Source: Mycolicibacterium hodleri
GTDB lineage: Bacteria > Actinomycetota > Actinomycetes > Mycobacteriales > Mycobacteriaceae
NCBI RefSeq assembly: GCF_006439015.1
Contig: NZ_RCZG01000017.1
Coordinates: 29,456 to 93,455, forward strand
DNA length: 64,000 bases
Direction: 5' to 3'
Part shown: one piece after another, positions 33,722-42,113 of the stretch
How the letters are laid out: each line of letters begins with the position of its first letter
Position numbering within the stretch: the stretch's first letter is position 1
Made by a program: the position numbers and the translations under genes
The notes under the pieces: generated by a model
Seen by the model: the letters and a program-made list of their open reading frames with translations, nothing else
Told to the model about the DNA's origin: nothing
The model's database searches: none

Positions 33722-35260
33722 GTGGAAGCGACCCTGCACCGTTTCGTTCGGCTCCTGCGTCTCGGTGGCCTGCGAGTCTCGATACCCGAGGCATTGGACG
33801 CGATGCGGTGCGCCGGGCAGCCCGGTGTCTTGTCGTCGCGGGCCGTCCTGCGCACCGCACTGCGGGTGTCGCTCGTCAAGGATCAGCGTGACGAGCCGAT
33901 GTTCGACGAGATCTTCGACGCGTTCTTCTCCTTGATCCGCGTCGGTGGAGAAGATGACGCCGGTGCGGGCCACAGCCATGCTCACGACGATCTCGTCGAC
34001 ACCGGCGAACTCGAATCGTTCACCCTGTCCGAAGAGCCCAGCGAAAAACCCGAGGAGGGCCACGAACACGGCAAGCCCGCCAATATCAAGGACTACTTCA
34101 AGCAGGAGGACCTCGCGCAGCAGTACAACCTGCACCAGGAGGCCAACAAGATCGACCTGGCGGCATTGACCGACCAGATCGTCTTCTCCAAGGAGGGTGC
34201 GGGTCTCGACGAGAACAAGTACCGCGTCGAACTGTCCGCCGACCGGCTGCACGGCGCAGGCCCGCCCGGCACGCTGTCGTCGTCCACCGGGACCAGCGTC
34301 GACGCCTCCCTCACCATCGCCGAACAGGATGCGCTGCTGGGCTGGCTCGACGAACTGAACGAGCTCGCGAACGAGGGCGACGAAGCGGATGCCGCGGCGC
34401 TGCGCAAGCGGCTGACGGGGGTGCTGGAGAACCTGCCGCAGGCTCTCAAACGACATCTGGAGGCACTGCTCGCACTGGAGAACAGGATCGTCGAAACCCG
34501 GGAACAACGCGAAGCCTCACTCTCCGGGTCGGGGCGGCTTCGCGAGGTGGAGCGCGCCGACCTGGAGGACTCCTTGCGCAGGCTGGCGCGCAGTCTGCAC
34601 GGCGCGTTGACCCACCGCCGCCGTACCGCCGCGGCGGGCCGCGTCGACTCCGGCGCGACGATGCGTCGCAACATGCGGTTCGACGGCATACCGTTCGTCC
34701 CGGTGACGGTGCGCCGTGCCGAGGACCGGCCCCGCCTGGTGGTCCTGGCCGACGTGAGCCTGTCGGTGCGGGCCACGTCGCGATTCACCCTTAATCTGGT
34801 GCACGGGTTGCAGGACCTGTTCACCCAGGTGCGTTCCTTCGCCTTCGTCGCGGACGTCGCCGAGACCAGCGAGCTGTTCCGCGACTATCCGAGCGAACGC
34901 GCACTTGGCCTGATCTTCGGGGGTGACGTGATCGACGTCGACGCGAACTCCGACTACGGCAGCGTATTCGGGGAGTTCCTCGCCGAGCACTCGTCTGCGG
35001 TGACGAGGCGGACCACCGTCGTGGTCCTCGGGGACGGCCGCAACAACGCCAACGACCCCAATCTGGCCGCGTTCGAGGAGATCACCCGCAGGGCCCGTGA
35101 AACGGTCTGGCTGACACCGGAGCCCAGATACTCGTGGGGGCTCGGTAGCTGCGACCTGCCGGCGTATGCGGAGTACTGCGACCGGGTGCGCGTGGTGCGT
35201 GACCTCAGTGGGCTCGAGCGGGCGGCGGTGGAGTTCGCCACCCCGGTGGGGACTCGATGA
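33722..35260 (+). CDS. VWA-domain protein (CoxE-like)
   Basis: Partner of the preceding MoxR ATPase, 512 aa. A long acidic N-terminal region includes His-rich patches (GAGHSHAHDD, EEGHEHGK). The C-terminal VWA domain (about 300-500) has a MIDAS core DVSLS in VVLADVSLSVRA and VVLGDGRNNANDP. In CoxD/CoxE and NorQ/NorD systems the VWA subunit contacts the client enzyme and the ATPase drives metal insertion. GTG 33722 lies ten bases after the ATPase stop; its end overlaps the next gene by four bases. Confidence 0.83.
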   Translation: MEATLHRFVRLLRLGGLRVSIPEALDAMRCAGQPGVLSSRAVLRTALRVSLVKDQRDEPMFDEIFDAFFSLIRVGGEDDAGAGHSHAHDDLVDTGELESFTLSEEPSEKPEEGHEHGKPANIKDYFKQEDLAQQYNLHQEANKIDLAALTDQIVFSKEGAGLDENKYRVELSADRLHGAGPPGTLSSSTGTSVDASLTIAEQDALLGWLDELNELANEGDEADAAALRKRLTGVLENLPQALKRHLEALLALENRIVETREQREASLSGSGRLREVERADLEDSLRRLARSLHGALTHRRRTAAAGRVDSGATMRRNMRFDGIPFVPVTVRRAEDRPRLVVLADVSLSVRATSRFTLNLVHGLQDLFTQVRSFAFVADVAETSELFRDYPSERALGLIFGGDVIDVDANSDYGSVFGEFLAEHSSAVTRRTTVVVLGDGRNNANDPNLAAFEEITRRARETVWLTPEPRYSWGLGSCDLPAYAEYCDRVRVVRDLSGLERAAVEFATPVGTR

Positions 35261-36612
35261 GCCCCGGATCGCCGCGGTTGGCTGAGCAATGCGGAGGTCG
35301 TACTGTGGATCCGAGGATGTCGGCTGGGTCACAATCGGTGCGCCGGACGAGCAGTAGTCGAGGCAGGGCTGTGGCGGAACTGGATGGGGAGTGGGCGTGT
35401 TACCCGGATTCTGCTCGAGTGCCACGACCTGAGGAGCGACGCCCTGCCGGTGGGCTCGCCCCCGGTCGGGTGCTGAAGTTTCATGCCCCAGAGATCGTCT
35501 TCGGAGTCGACTCGATGGTGGAAGCGGCGCACGCCGCTCTGCGACTCGGCGCGCTGCGTCCCATGCTTGTCACCGATTCGGGGTTGATCGACGCCGGGTG
35601 GGCCGACGAGATGATCGGCCACCTGCGGGAGCAGGGTGTCGAGGCTCGCGTCTGGAGCCAGCTCACGCCCAACCCAAAGGATCACGAGATCGCCGCGGGG
35701 TACGAGTTCTACCGGACCCACGCCTGCGATGTGCTGGTCGCCGTCGGCGGCGGATCGGTGATCGACGCCGCGAAGGGTGTGGCCATCCTGGCCGCGAACG
35801 GCGGAAACATCCTGGATTACGAGGGCGTCGACAAGGCGTTGATGCCCATCCCGCCGCTGGTCGTCGTGCCGTCGACGTCGGGGACGGGGGCCGACGTCTC
35901 CCAGTTCTGCATCGTCACCGACACCACCCGCAACACCAAGATCACCATCCTGGGGCGCTCGCTGGTGCCGGACATCACCGTGATCGACCCGCGACTGCTG
36001 ACCACGATGCCCGAATGGCTCAATGCGGCAACGGGACTCGATGCCCTCACCCACGGCATCGAGGCCTTCGTGTCCCTTGGGCACAATCAGCTCACCGACC
36101 ATCATGCGCTGCGCGCAGTACAGATGGTGATCGACAACCTGGTATCCACCATGGACCGGCCGGCGGACATGTCGGCGCGGATCTTGATGGCACAGGCGGC
36201 GCTCGAAGCCGGATTGGCCTTTACCAACGCCATTCTCGGCGCGGCACACGCGATGAGCCATCAGGTGGGCGGGCTCTTGGACCTTCCGCATGGTGTCATC
36301 AACGGAGTGTTGTTGCCTCACGTGATCCGGTTCAACGCAGAACACGATCCGCACCCCTTCCAGGCGATCGCCGCGTATCTCGGGGTGGCCGATCCGCGCG
36401 CACCTGCCGCCGAAGCCGCACTGGCCCTTGCCGATCGGATAGAGCAACTGGCCGTTCGGGTCGGGGTGCCGCGCGGGCTCGCCCAGTTGGGGGTCAGTGA
36501 CGACGACCTGCCACGCCTGGCGGCGGCCGCGCTGCAGGATGCCTGCATGACCACCAACCCCCGTCAGGCCGACGAGATGCAGATACAAGCACTGTTTCGG
36601 GCAGCGATGTGA
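35257..36612 (+). CDS. iron-containing alcohol dehydrogenase (1,3-propanediol-dehydrogenase-like)
   Basis: Second type III Fe-alcohol dehydrogenase of the module. Motifs: LVAVGGGSVIDAAKGVAIL, VVPSTSGTGADVSQF, the metal His set in LTHGIEAFVSLGHNQLTDHHAL and HAMSHQVGGLLDLPHG. The ATG at 35257 overlaps the VWA stop, but the first 55-70 codons are Ser/Arg-rich with poor GC at third positions and lie outside the normal domain, so GTG 35371 or 35419 may be the real start. Probably oxidises diols or aldehydes formed by Mno substrates. Confidence 0.82.
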   Translation: MSPGSPRLAEQCGGRTVDPRMSAGSQSVRRTSSSRGRAVAELDGEWACYPDSARVPRPEERRPAGGLAPGRVLKFHAPEIVFGVDSMVEAAHAALRLGALRPMLVTDSGLIDAGWADEMIGHLREQGVEARVWSQLTPNPKDHEIAAGYEFYRTHACDVLVAVGGGSVIDAAKGVAILAANGGNILDYEGVDKALMPIPPLVVVPSTSGTGADVSQFCIVTDTTRNTKITILGRSLVPDITVIDPRLLTTMPEWLNAATGLDALTHGIEAFVSLGHNQLTDHHALRAVQMVIDNLVSTMDRPADMSARILMAQAALEAGLAFTNAILGAAHAMSHQVGGLLDLPHGVINGVLLPHVIRFNAEHDPHPFQAIAAYLGVADPRAPAAEAALALADRIEQLAVRVGVPRGLAQLGVSDDDLPRLAAAALQDACMTTNPRQADEMQIQALFRAAM

Positions 36613-37988
36613 CCTCCGAACTCTCGCGAGCGCCTGACCGCCGCGGCGGTGCCAGGCCGCCGGATCTCGAGCAGCTCACCGGGCTACGCTCGGGAAAGGG
36701 CACGTTCTATCCCGAATTGCGAGTCGCAGCGCAGCGATTGGATCGTGTCGTCGCGGCGTTCGACACCATCTCGCGGGCGCTCGTCCAGACCGTCGAGGGA
36801 CCCGAGAGTCTCGTCCGTGCGGTGGCCGAAGCGGCCCGCACCCATCTCGACGCCGAGTGGATTCTGCTAGCGCTTGCGGATGGCGCACTCCCCGAGGCGA
36901 GCCCGCGCCATCTGATCTTGGACTCGGCGGGCATCGTCTACGCCTTCGAGGGCATCTCCGGGGCAATGGATCCTGGACCGCACCTGCCGGATGCCGTACT
37001 CAACCGGCTCAACGACATCCTTCGGGGTCAGCTCGCGCAGTTCCGCCTTCCGGTGATCGAACGCCAGCACGCACACGTGCCGATCGAACTGGACGGAAAC
37101 GTCATCGGCGCCTTTGCGGCGTGGACTCCGCGCAGTCGTCCGCTCGACAGCTCAGATGAGGTGGTCATGCGGATCCTGTCGAGCCAGACCGCGGTCGCCC
37201 TGCAGAACTGTGCGCTGTTCAGCAAGTCCCAGGCGTTGCTCGCCGAGTCCGAGGCGCGTAACGCAGAGTTGATCGCCACGCAGCGTGAACTCGGTGCGGC
37301 CCAACGCCATCAGGTGCTCGATTTGGAACGGCACCGCATTGCGCGAGAATTGCACGATAGCGTGGCGCAGACGGTGCTGTCGGCCGGAATGCAGATCGAG
37401 GTGTGCCGTAGCGAGCTCGAATCGCATTCGCGATCAGACGATCTCATCGAACGGCTCGATCTTGCGAAGGACCTGAGCCGCTCCGCGGTCGAGCAGTTGC
37501 GGTCTGCTATCTACGCCTTGAACCATCCCGGTGACGCGCAGCGGTCCAGCTTGCCGGAGATGCTCGAGCAGCTGGCGACCGTGCACATGCCCGAAGATCT
37601 ACGGGTCACGTTGAAAGTCGTTGGCAGCGCCGTCGAACTCCCCAACGACCTGGAACACGCACTGCTGCGAATCGCCGGTGAGGCGCTGTTCAACACCGCG
37701 ATGCACGGAAACGCCACCAGGGCCATCGTCCGACTGAACTACGGCCGCAACGGAGTCACGTTGGCCATCGCCGACGACGGCACCGGCGAGCCGGAGAAGC
37801 TCCGCATGATGCTGCGTCTCTCCGAGGCCAACGACGTCGATGGTCGCCACCGCGGTTTGGTCAACATGTTGGCCCGCGCCCGCGAGCACGGTGGCACCCT
37901 GGAGGTGCGGCGTTCGCGGATAGGCGGGGTCCGCGTCGTGGCCACCGTGCCCGTGGTCGCAGAGAAGAGGTCCGGCCATGGCCATTGA
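36609..37988 (+). CDS. mnoS: sensor histidine kinase, GAF-HisKA_3-HATPase (MnoS-like)
   Basis: Cytosolic NarL-type sensor kinase of 459 aa without membrane segments. GAF-like sensory domain about 45-205; phosphoacceptor His249 in RHRIARELHDSVAQTV; coiled coil between them (AESEARNAELIATQRELGAAQ); HATPase region with LLRIAGEALFNTAMHGNATRA, IADDGTGEPE and GRHRGLVNMLARA. GTG 36609 overlaps the Fe-ADH stop. The same gene next to mno in M. smegmatis controls methanol and 1,3-propanediol utilisation, so this is probably its orthologue. Confidence 0.82.
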   Translation: MTSELSRAPDRRGGARPPDLEQLTGLRSGKGTFYPELRVAAQRLDRVVAAFDTISRALVQTVEGPESLVRAVAEAARTHLDAEWILLALADGALPEASPRHLILDSAGIVYAFEGISGAMDPGPHLPDAVLNRLNDILRGQLAQFRLPVIERQHAHVPIELDGNVIGAFAAWTPRSRPLDSSDEVVMRILSSQTAVALQNCALFSKSQALLAESEARNAELIATQRELGAAQRHQVLDLERHRIARELHDSVAQTVLSAGMQIEVCRSELESHSRSDDLIERLDLAKDLSRSAVEQLRSAIYALNHPGDAQRSSLPEMLEQLATVHMPEDLRVTLKVVGSAVELPNDLEHALLRIAGEALFNTAMHGNATRAIVRLNYGRNGVTLAIADDGTGEPEKLRMMLRLSEANDVDGRHRGLVNMLARAREHGGTLEVRRSRIGGVRVVATVPVVAEKRSGHGH

Positions 37989-38634
37989 CGTCACGGTCGG
38001 AACCATCAGGTTGGTGCTCGTGGACGACCACGCCATTCTTCGTGAGGGCTTGCGCTCGGTTCTGGAACGCCAACGCGGACTCGTCGTCGTGGGCGAGGCC
38101 TCGTCGGAGGCGGAGGCGGAGGGCGTCGTGCGAGCAACGACGCCCGACGTGGTGCTGCTCGACCTGAAGTTGTCGGCGGGATCGGAATTCGAAGGTCTTT
38201 CCCTGTGCGGCAAACTGTCTGCCGAACATCCCGGCATCGGCCTTCTGGTGCTCACCACCTTCCTCGATGAGGACCTCGTGGTCCGTGCGGTGCACGCAGG
38301 TGCCCGCGGATATGTCGTCAAGGACGTCGACACCACCGAGTTGGTGCGTGCCATCCGGGCCATCTCGGCAGGGGAGAGCGCCTTCGACTCGCGCAGTGCC
38401 GCCGCCGTGGTGCGGTCGATGTCCGGGCGCACCCAGCCCCGCCAACAGCTCACCGAACGGGAAATGGAGGTCCTGCGATTGCTCGCAACGGGGTTGTCCA
38501 ACAACAAGATCGGCGAGCAGCTCTATATCTCGGCCACCACCGCCAAGTTCCACGTCAGCAACATCATGCGCAAGCTGGAGGTCAGCAGGCGCGCGGAAGC
38601 GGTGTACGCAGCCAGCAAGCGCGGCCTGATCTAG
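37978..38634 (+). CDS. mnoR: NarL/FixJ response regulator (MnoR-like)
   Basis: Receiver domain with acidic pocket VLVDDHAIL and phosphoacceptor Asp62 in VVLLDLKLS, followed by a LuxR-type HTH (LTEREMEVLRLLATGLSNNKIGEQL...TAKFHVSNIMRKL). Length is 218 aa. Its start overlaps the kinase gene by 11 bases. Likely activates mno and neighbouring genes. A 17-bp perfect hairpin follows. Confidence 0.85.
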   Translation: MAIDVTVGTIRLVLVDDHAILREGLRSVLERQRGLVVVGEASSEAEAEGVVRATTPDVVLLDLKLSAGSEFEGLSLCGKLSAEHPGIGLLVLTTFLDEDLVVRAVHAGARGYVVKDVDTTELVRAIRAISAGESAFDSRSAAAVVRSMSGRTQPRQQLTEREMEVLRLLATGLSNNKIGEQLYISATTAKFHVSNIMRKLEVSRRAEAVYAASKRGLI

Positions 38635-38644
38635 CTCGACCAGT

Positions 38645-38699
38645 CGCGATTTGTGCACCCGAACCCGTGCTCACCGCGGGTGCGGGTGCACAAATCGCG
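38645..38699. terminator. 17-bp perfect palindromic terminator
   Basis: Left arm 38645-38661 (CGCGATTTGTGCACCCG) and right arm 38683-38699 pair perfectly with a 21-base loop. It lies between convergent mnoR and mftM-like genes; right arm ends inside the latter's last codons. Confidence 0.75.
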
Positions 38700-39546
38700 G
38701 CTGAGGGGTGAGACAACAGCGGTCGAGAATGAGCCAGCCGCCGTGGTATTCGTGCACCCCGGCCCGCACCCCCGCGGATCTCCACGCGTCGGCGATCACC
38801 CTGAGGACGCGGTCGTCGAAGCGTTGGACGTGCCCGTAGCAGGCCCGCGGCACCTCCTCGAACGGCACCGCCACGATCACTCGCCGACGGGCCAACCGCA
38901 TCGCCTCGCGCAGCACGGATCCGGCGGCCGCCGGGTCGAGGTGCTCCAACAGGTGTAGGACCGTGACGGTGTCGGCCGCGCCATCGGGGAGCGGCACGCA
39001 GGCCGCGTCGCAGGTCAGGGTCCGTACGGTCCGTCGCAGTGGCCCGCTGACCCGGTCCAGCAGATCCATCGTCGAGCCGCTGATGTCGGTAGCGGTCACG
39101 GTCAGGCCGGCCGCCGCCATCCGGAGCGGGAAGAAGCCGAAACACGAACCGAGGTCGACGACGTCGCCACCGACGACCAGCGAGGCGGCGTGTTGGTGGA
39201 CCGGCGCGAAGGCCGCCGAACCCTGTTCCAGTCGGTTCAATGAGTTGCGGTAGAAGGCAAGCCAGCCCTCCTCGCCTGCGGCGGCGGATCGTACGACCCC
39301 GGTGAACACCGCTTCGAACTCGGACTGTCCACGCAGCACGCCGGTGTCGTCGAGTTCGGTCGCCAGCAACACGGCAAGCTCGTCGGAGATCTCGTCGGGG
39401 TCGAGATCGTGCTGGACCGAGAGCACCCCATCGGAACGACTGGTGCAGAACGTCGTGGTGCACAGCGCGGTGTCGTTCGTATGGTCGAGGTGTGCACCGG
39501 TGCGGCGGGTCACCAGGACTTCGGGCGGGGACGACAGCATGGTCAT
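38671..39546 (-). CDS. mftM: SAM-dependent methyltransferase, MftM-like
   Basis: Class I methyltransferase of 291 aa. SAM motif VVDLGSCFGFFPLRMA, then TATDISGSTMDLL and VTVLHLLEHLDP. The N-terminal helical part and the end AGVHEYHGGWLILDRC are typical of the mycofactocin oligosaccharide methyltransferase MftM, whose M. smegmatis gene lies beside the mno two-component genes, as here. It methylates a glucose of the mycofactocin oligosaccharide. ATG 39546 has AGGGGAA upstream. Assignment relies on context and remembered family features. Confidence 0.65.
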   Translation of the reverse strand: MTMLSSPPEVLVTRRTGAHLDHTNDTALCTTTFCTSRSDGVLSVQHDLDPDEISDELAVLLATELDDTGVLRGQSEFEAVFTGVVRSAAAGEEGWLAFYRNSLNRLEQGSAAFAPVHQHAASLVVGGDVVDLGSCFGFFPLRMAAAGLTVTATDISGSTMDLLDRVSGPLRRTVRTLTCDAACVPLPDGAADTVTVLHLLEHLDPAAAGSVLREAMRLARRRVIVAVPFEEVPRACYGHVQRFDDRVLRVIADAWRSAGVRAGVHEYHGGWLILDRCCLTPQPRFVHPHPR

Positions 39547-39764
39547 GGCCGTTCCCCTTCGTGGAAGATCGTTGTCAGTAGACGCTATTCGCACCGAGTA
39601 CCCTCCCGCGCGCCCCGAAAGGGTGGGGTTCGAGACCCGCCCGGATGGGTAGTCGACTGCCCGTTTGGCGAGTGTCGTCCAGCCGCTGGTTGCCATAGCG
39701 TGGTGGTGTCCGCATACCGAGAACACCGCTGCCGCTGAAGTAGTCGGTGGTGAGGAGTTCGATC

Positions 39765-40955
39765 ATGGCCAAGACCGAATGGTTCGAAACGGTTGCCGAA
39801 GCCCAGCGACGGGCGGCCAAACGTCTTCCCAAGAGTGTCTATAGCGCACTGGTGGCCGGCTCGGAACGCGGCATCACCACCGAGGACAATACCGCGGCAT
39901 TCGGTGAGCTGGGTTTCGCCCCGCACGTCGCCGGCCTGTCCGCCAAGCGTGACATGTCCACAACCGTGATGGGACAGGCGATCTCGCTGCCGGTGTTCAT
40001 CTCGCCGACGGGTGTTCAGGCGGTCCATCCCGATGGCGAGGTTGCCGTGGCGAGGGCCGCTGCGGCCCGTGGCACCGCGATGAGTCTTTCGTCGTTCGCC
40101 AGCAAGCCCGTCGAGGAGGTCGCCGCCGCCAACCCGCAGACGTTCTTCCAGATGTATTGGACGGGTGGGCGGGACAAGCTGGTGGCCCGCATGGAACGCG
40201 CGCGAGCCGCCGGTGCGGTCGGGTTGATCATGACGTCGGACTGGTCCTTCTCCAACGGACGCGACTGGGGCAGCCCGGCGATCCCCGAGAAGATGGATCT
40301 GCGCGCAATGCTGCGATTCGCACCCGAGGGCATCGCACGACCACGCTGGCTATTCGATTTCGCCAAGACGGGCAAGGTGCCGGATCTGACGGCCCCGAAC
40401 CTCTCGGAGGGCGGCGGGCCCGCCCCGACCTTCTTCGGTGCCTACGGCGAGTGGATGCAGACGGCATTGCCGACGTGGGAGGACGTCGCGTGGCTACGGG
40501 AGCAGTGGGGCGGACCCTTCATGCTCAAGGGCGTCATGCGGGTCGACGACGCCCGCCGCGCCGTGGACGCGGGCGTCACCACCATCTCGGTGTCGAACCA
40601 CGGTGGCAACAACCTCGACGGCACCCCTGCGCCGATTCGCGCACTGCCTGCTATCGCCGACGCTGTGGGCAGCGACGTCGAGATCGTCCTCGACGGCGGT
40701 ATCCGGCGTGGCAGTGACGTCGTCAAGGCGCTCGCTCTCGGGGCGCGTGCCGTGATGCTGGGGCGCGCCTCCCTCTGGGGACTGGCTGCAGGGGGTCAGG
40801 TCGGCGTGGAGAACGTGCTCGACATCATGCGAAGCGGCATCGACTCGGCCCTACTCGGCCTCGGGTCGTCCTCGATCCAGGATCTCTCTGCGAACGATCT
40901 GATCATCCCCGACGGTTTCCGCCGCGACCTGGGCTTGAAGGACCGAGCGCTCTAG
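39765..40955 (+). CDS. FMN-dependent alpha-hydroxyacid-type enzyme, MftD-like
   Basis: TIM-barrel flavoenzyme of 396 aa (LldD family). It closely follows the pattern of pre-mycofactocin synthase MftD: WFETVAEAQRRAAKRLPKSV, ELGFAPHVAGLSAKRDMSTT, SPTGVQAVHPDGEVAVARAA, MTSDWSFSNGRDWGSP, LRFAPEGIARPRW and SVSNHGGNNLDGTPAPIRAL with the catalytic His. MftD makes the redox-active pre-mycofactocin. The core mft genes are not in this window, so this is either a relocated mftD or a second copy beside mno and mftM. L-lactate dehydrogenase activity is the alternative. AGGAG eight bases before ATG 39765. Confidence 0.75.
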   Translation: MAKTEWFETVAEAQRRAAKRLPKSVYSALVAGSERGITTEDNTAAFGELGFAPHVAGLSAKRDMSTTVMGQAISLPVFISPTGVQAVHPDGEVAVARAAAARGTAMSLSSFASKPVEEVAAANPQTFFQMYWTGGRDKLVARMERARAAGAVGLIMTSDWSFSNGRDWGSPAIPEKMDLRAMLRFAPEGIARPRWLFDFAKTGKVPDLTAPNLSEGGGPAPTFFGAYGEWMQTALPTWEDVAWLREQWGGPFMLKGVMRVDDARRAVDAGVTTISVSNHGGNNLDGTPAPIRALPAIADAVGSDVEIVLDGGIRRGSDVVKALALGARAVMLGRASLWGLAAGGQVGVENVLDIMRSGIDSALLGLGSSSIQDLSANDLIIPDGFRRDLGLKDRAL

Positions 40956-41614
40956 ACCGTTTTATGCGCCGTCAGGAGGAGGGCGGGCATCTTCGCCCGA
41001 CCCTTGTCGTCGCGGTCGTGGGGCGCCACGGGGAACGGTGCGTTCGGTCCCGACGGCATGTTGGCGTGAATGAAGGCTGGGCGGATCTCGTCGATCTGCC
41101 AGTACTTACCCACTGCTGCACGTAATTCTGCCTCGTCAACCTCGTTGGGCTTCTGCTCCGACTCGGCCGGGAACGCGCCCTTGGCGAACGCGAGGACGTA
41201 GTAGACGGCTCCGGGCGCCGCCGCGCGATGGACCGATTGCTGGTAGCCGTCACGGCCCTCGACGGGCAGCGAGTGGAACAACGTCGAGTCGATGATCGTG
41301 GCGAATCTGCCGTCGAAGCCGGTAAACCCGGTGATGTCATCTTGCCGGAAGGTCGCATTCGGTAGGTTCCGCTGCTCAGCGGCCTTCGTGGCGGCTGCGA
41401 CCGCGGTCGGCGCCAGGTCGATGCCCATCACGGTGTAGCCGTCGGCGGCCAGGGCCAACGACAGCTCCGCGTGCCCGCAACCGGCGTCGAGCACGTCGCC
41501 ACGTACCTTGCCAGCGGCAATCAGCGCAGCCAACTCGGGCTGTGGCTCACCGATGTTCCATGGAGGCGCTGCGACGAACTCGCCGTCGGCTCGGTAGGCA
41601 CTGTCCCAGTCCAT
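40952..41614 (-). CDS. class I SAM-dependent methyltransferase (Rv3699-like)
   Basis: Small methyltransferase of about 220 aa: VLDAGCGHAELSLALAADG is the SAM motif, with MGIDLAPTAVAAA, ATFRQDDIT and TIIDSTLFHSLP following. The opening MDWDSAYRADGEF..PPWNIGEPQPEL is characteristic of a conserved mycobacterial methyltransferase that follows egtE in M. tuberculosis; here the mno block separates them. Substrate unknown. Starts at 41629 and 41650 are possible. Overlaps the convergent MftD-like gene by four bases. Confidence 0.82.
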   Translation of the reverse strand: MDWDSAYRADGEFVAAPPWNIGEPQPELAALIAAGKVRGDVLDAGCGHAELSLALAADGYTVMGIDLAPTAVAAATKAAEQRNLPNATFRQDDITGFTGFDGRFATIIDSTLFHSLPVEGRDGYQQSVHRAAAPGAVYYVLAFAKGAFPAESEQKPNEVDEAELRAAVGKYWQIDEIRPAFIHANMPSGPNAPFPVAPHDRDDKGRAKMPALLLTAHKTV

Positions 41615-41678
41615 GACGTTGGAGTCCATCGAATCGATCACGAATTCCAACGTACGCCTTCGCCTCGGTCGTCGGCCC

Positions 41679-42113
41679 TCAGTCCTTTTTCACCATCAGG
41701 CCGATCCGATAGTCCGCGAGCTCGATCGGCTCTTCAGGTGACTGTGGGTACGGGTCGAGAGACGTCATCTCCACCGTGTATTCATCCACCCGAACCGTCG
41801 AAATCGTCTGCCCTGGAGCAGGATTGGTGTTGAACTCCAGGGCGGTTGGCTCACTTCCGTCGGGTTCGACGACGATCAGCACCCGCGCCTGGCCCGTCCA
41901 GAAGCATTCGACGCGCTCGGGGCAGCGGGAGTCCTCGGGGACGTCGGCGAAGCGCAGGCGTAGGTCCTCGCCGTCGATGAGGGCTTCCCGTCCGCCGCCG
42001 AGGGTGAAGACCTGGTCCAGGGCGACGGCGACGGGGTCTGCGTTGGCGTGACTCGCCTCGCAGCCCACGAGTGCCATGCCCACGGCCATTGCCGCGCACC
42101 AGGTTCCCTTCAC
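41679..42113 (-). CDS. putative lipoprotein, 144 aa
   Basis: Signal peptide with a lipobox LVGC at Cys18 (MAVGMALVGCEASHA). The mature part is a small beta-rich domain with one Cys pair (SRCPERVECFW) and the end YRIGLMVKKD, a pattern seen in secreted actinobacterial proteins of unknown function. GTG 42113 overlaps the end of the GCS2 ligase gene by four bases, so the two are co-expressed. Confidence 0.68.
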   Translation of the reverse strand: MKGTWCAAMAVGMALVGCEASHANADPVAVALDQVFTLGGGREALIDGEDLRLRFADVPEDSRCPERVECFWTGQARVLIVVEPDGSEPTALEFNTNPAPGQTISTVRVDEYTVEMTSLDPYPQSPEEPIELADYRIGLMVKKD

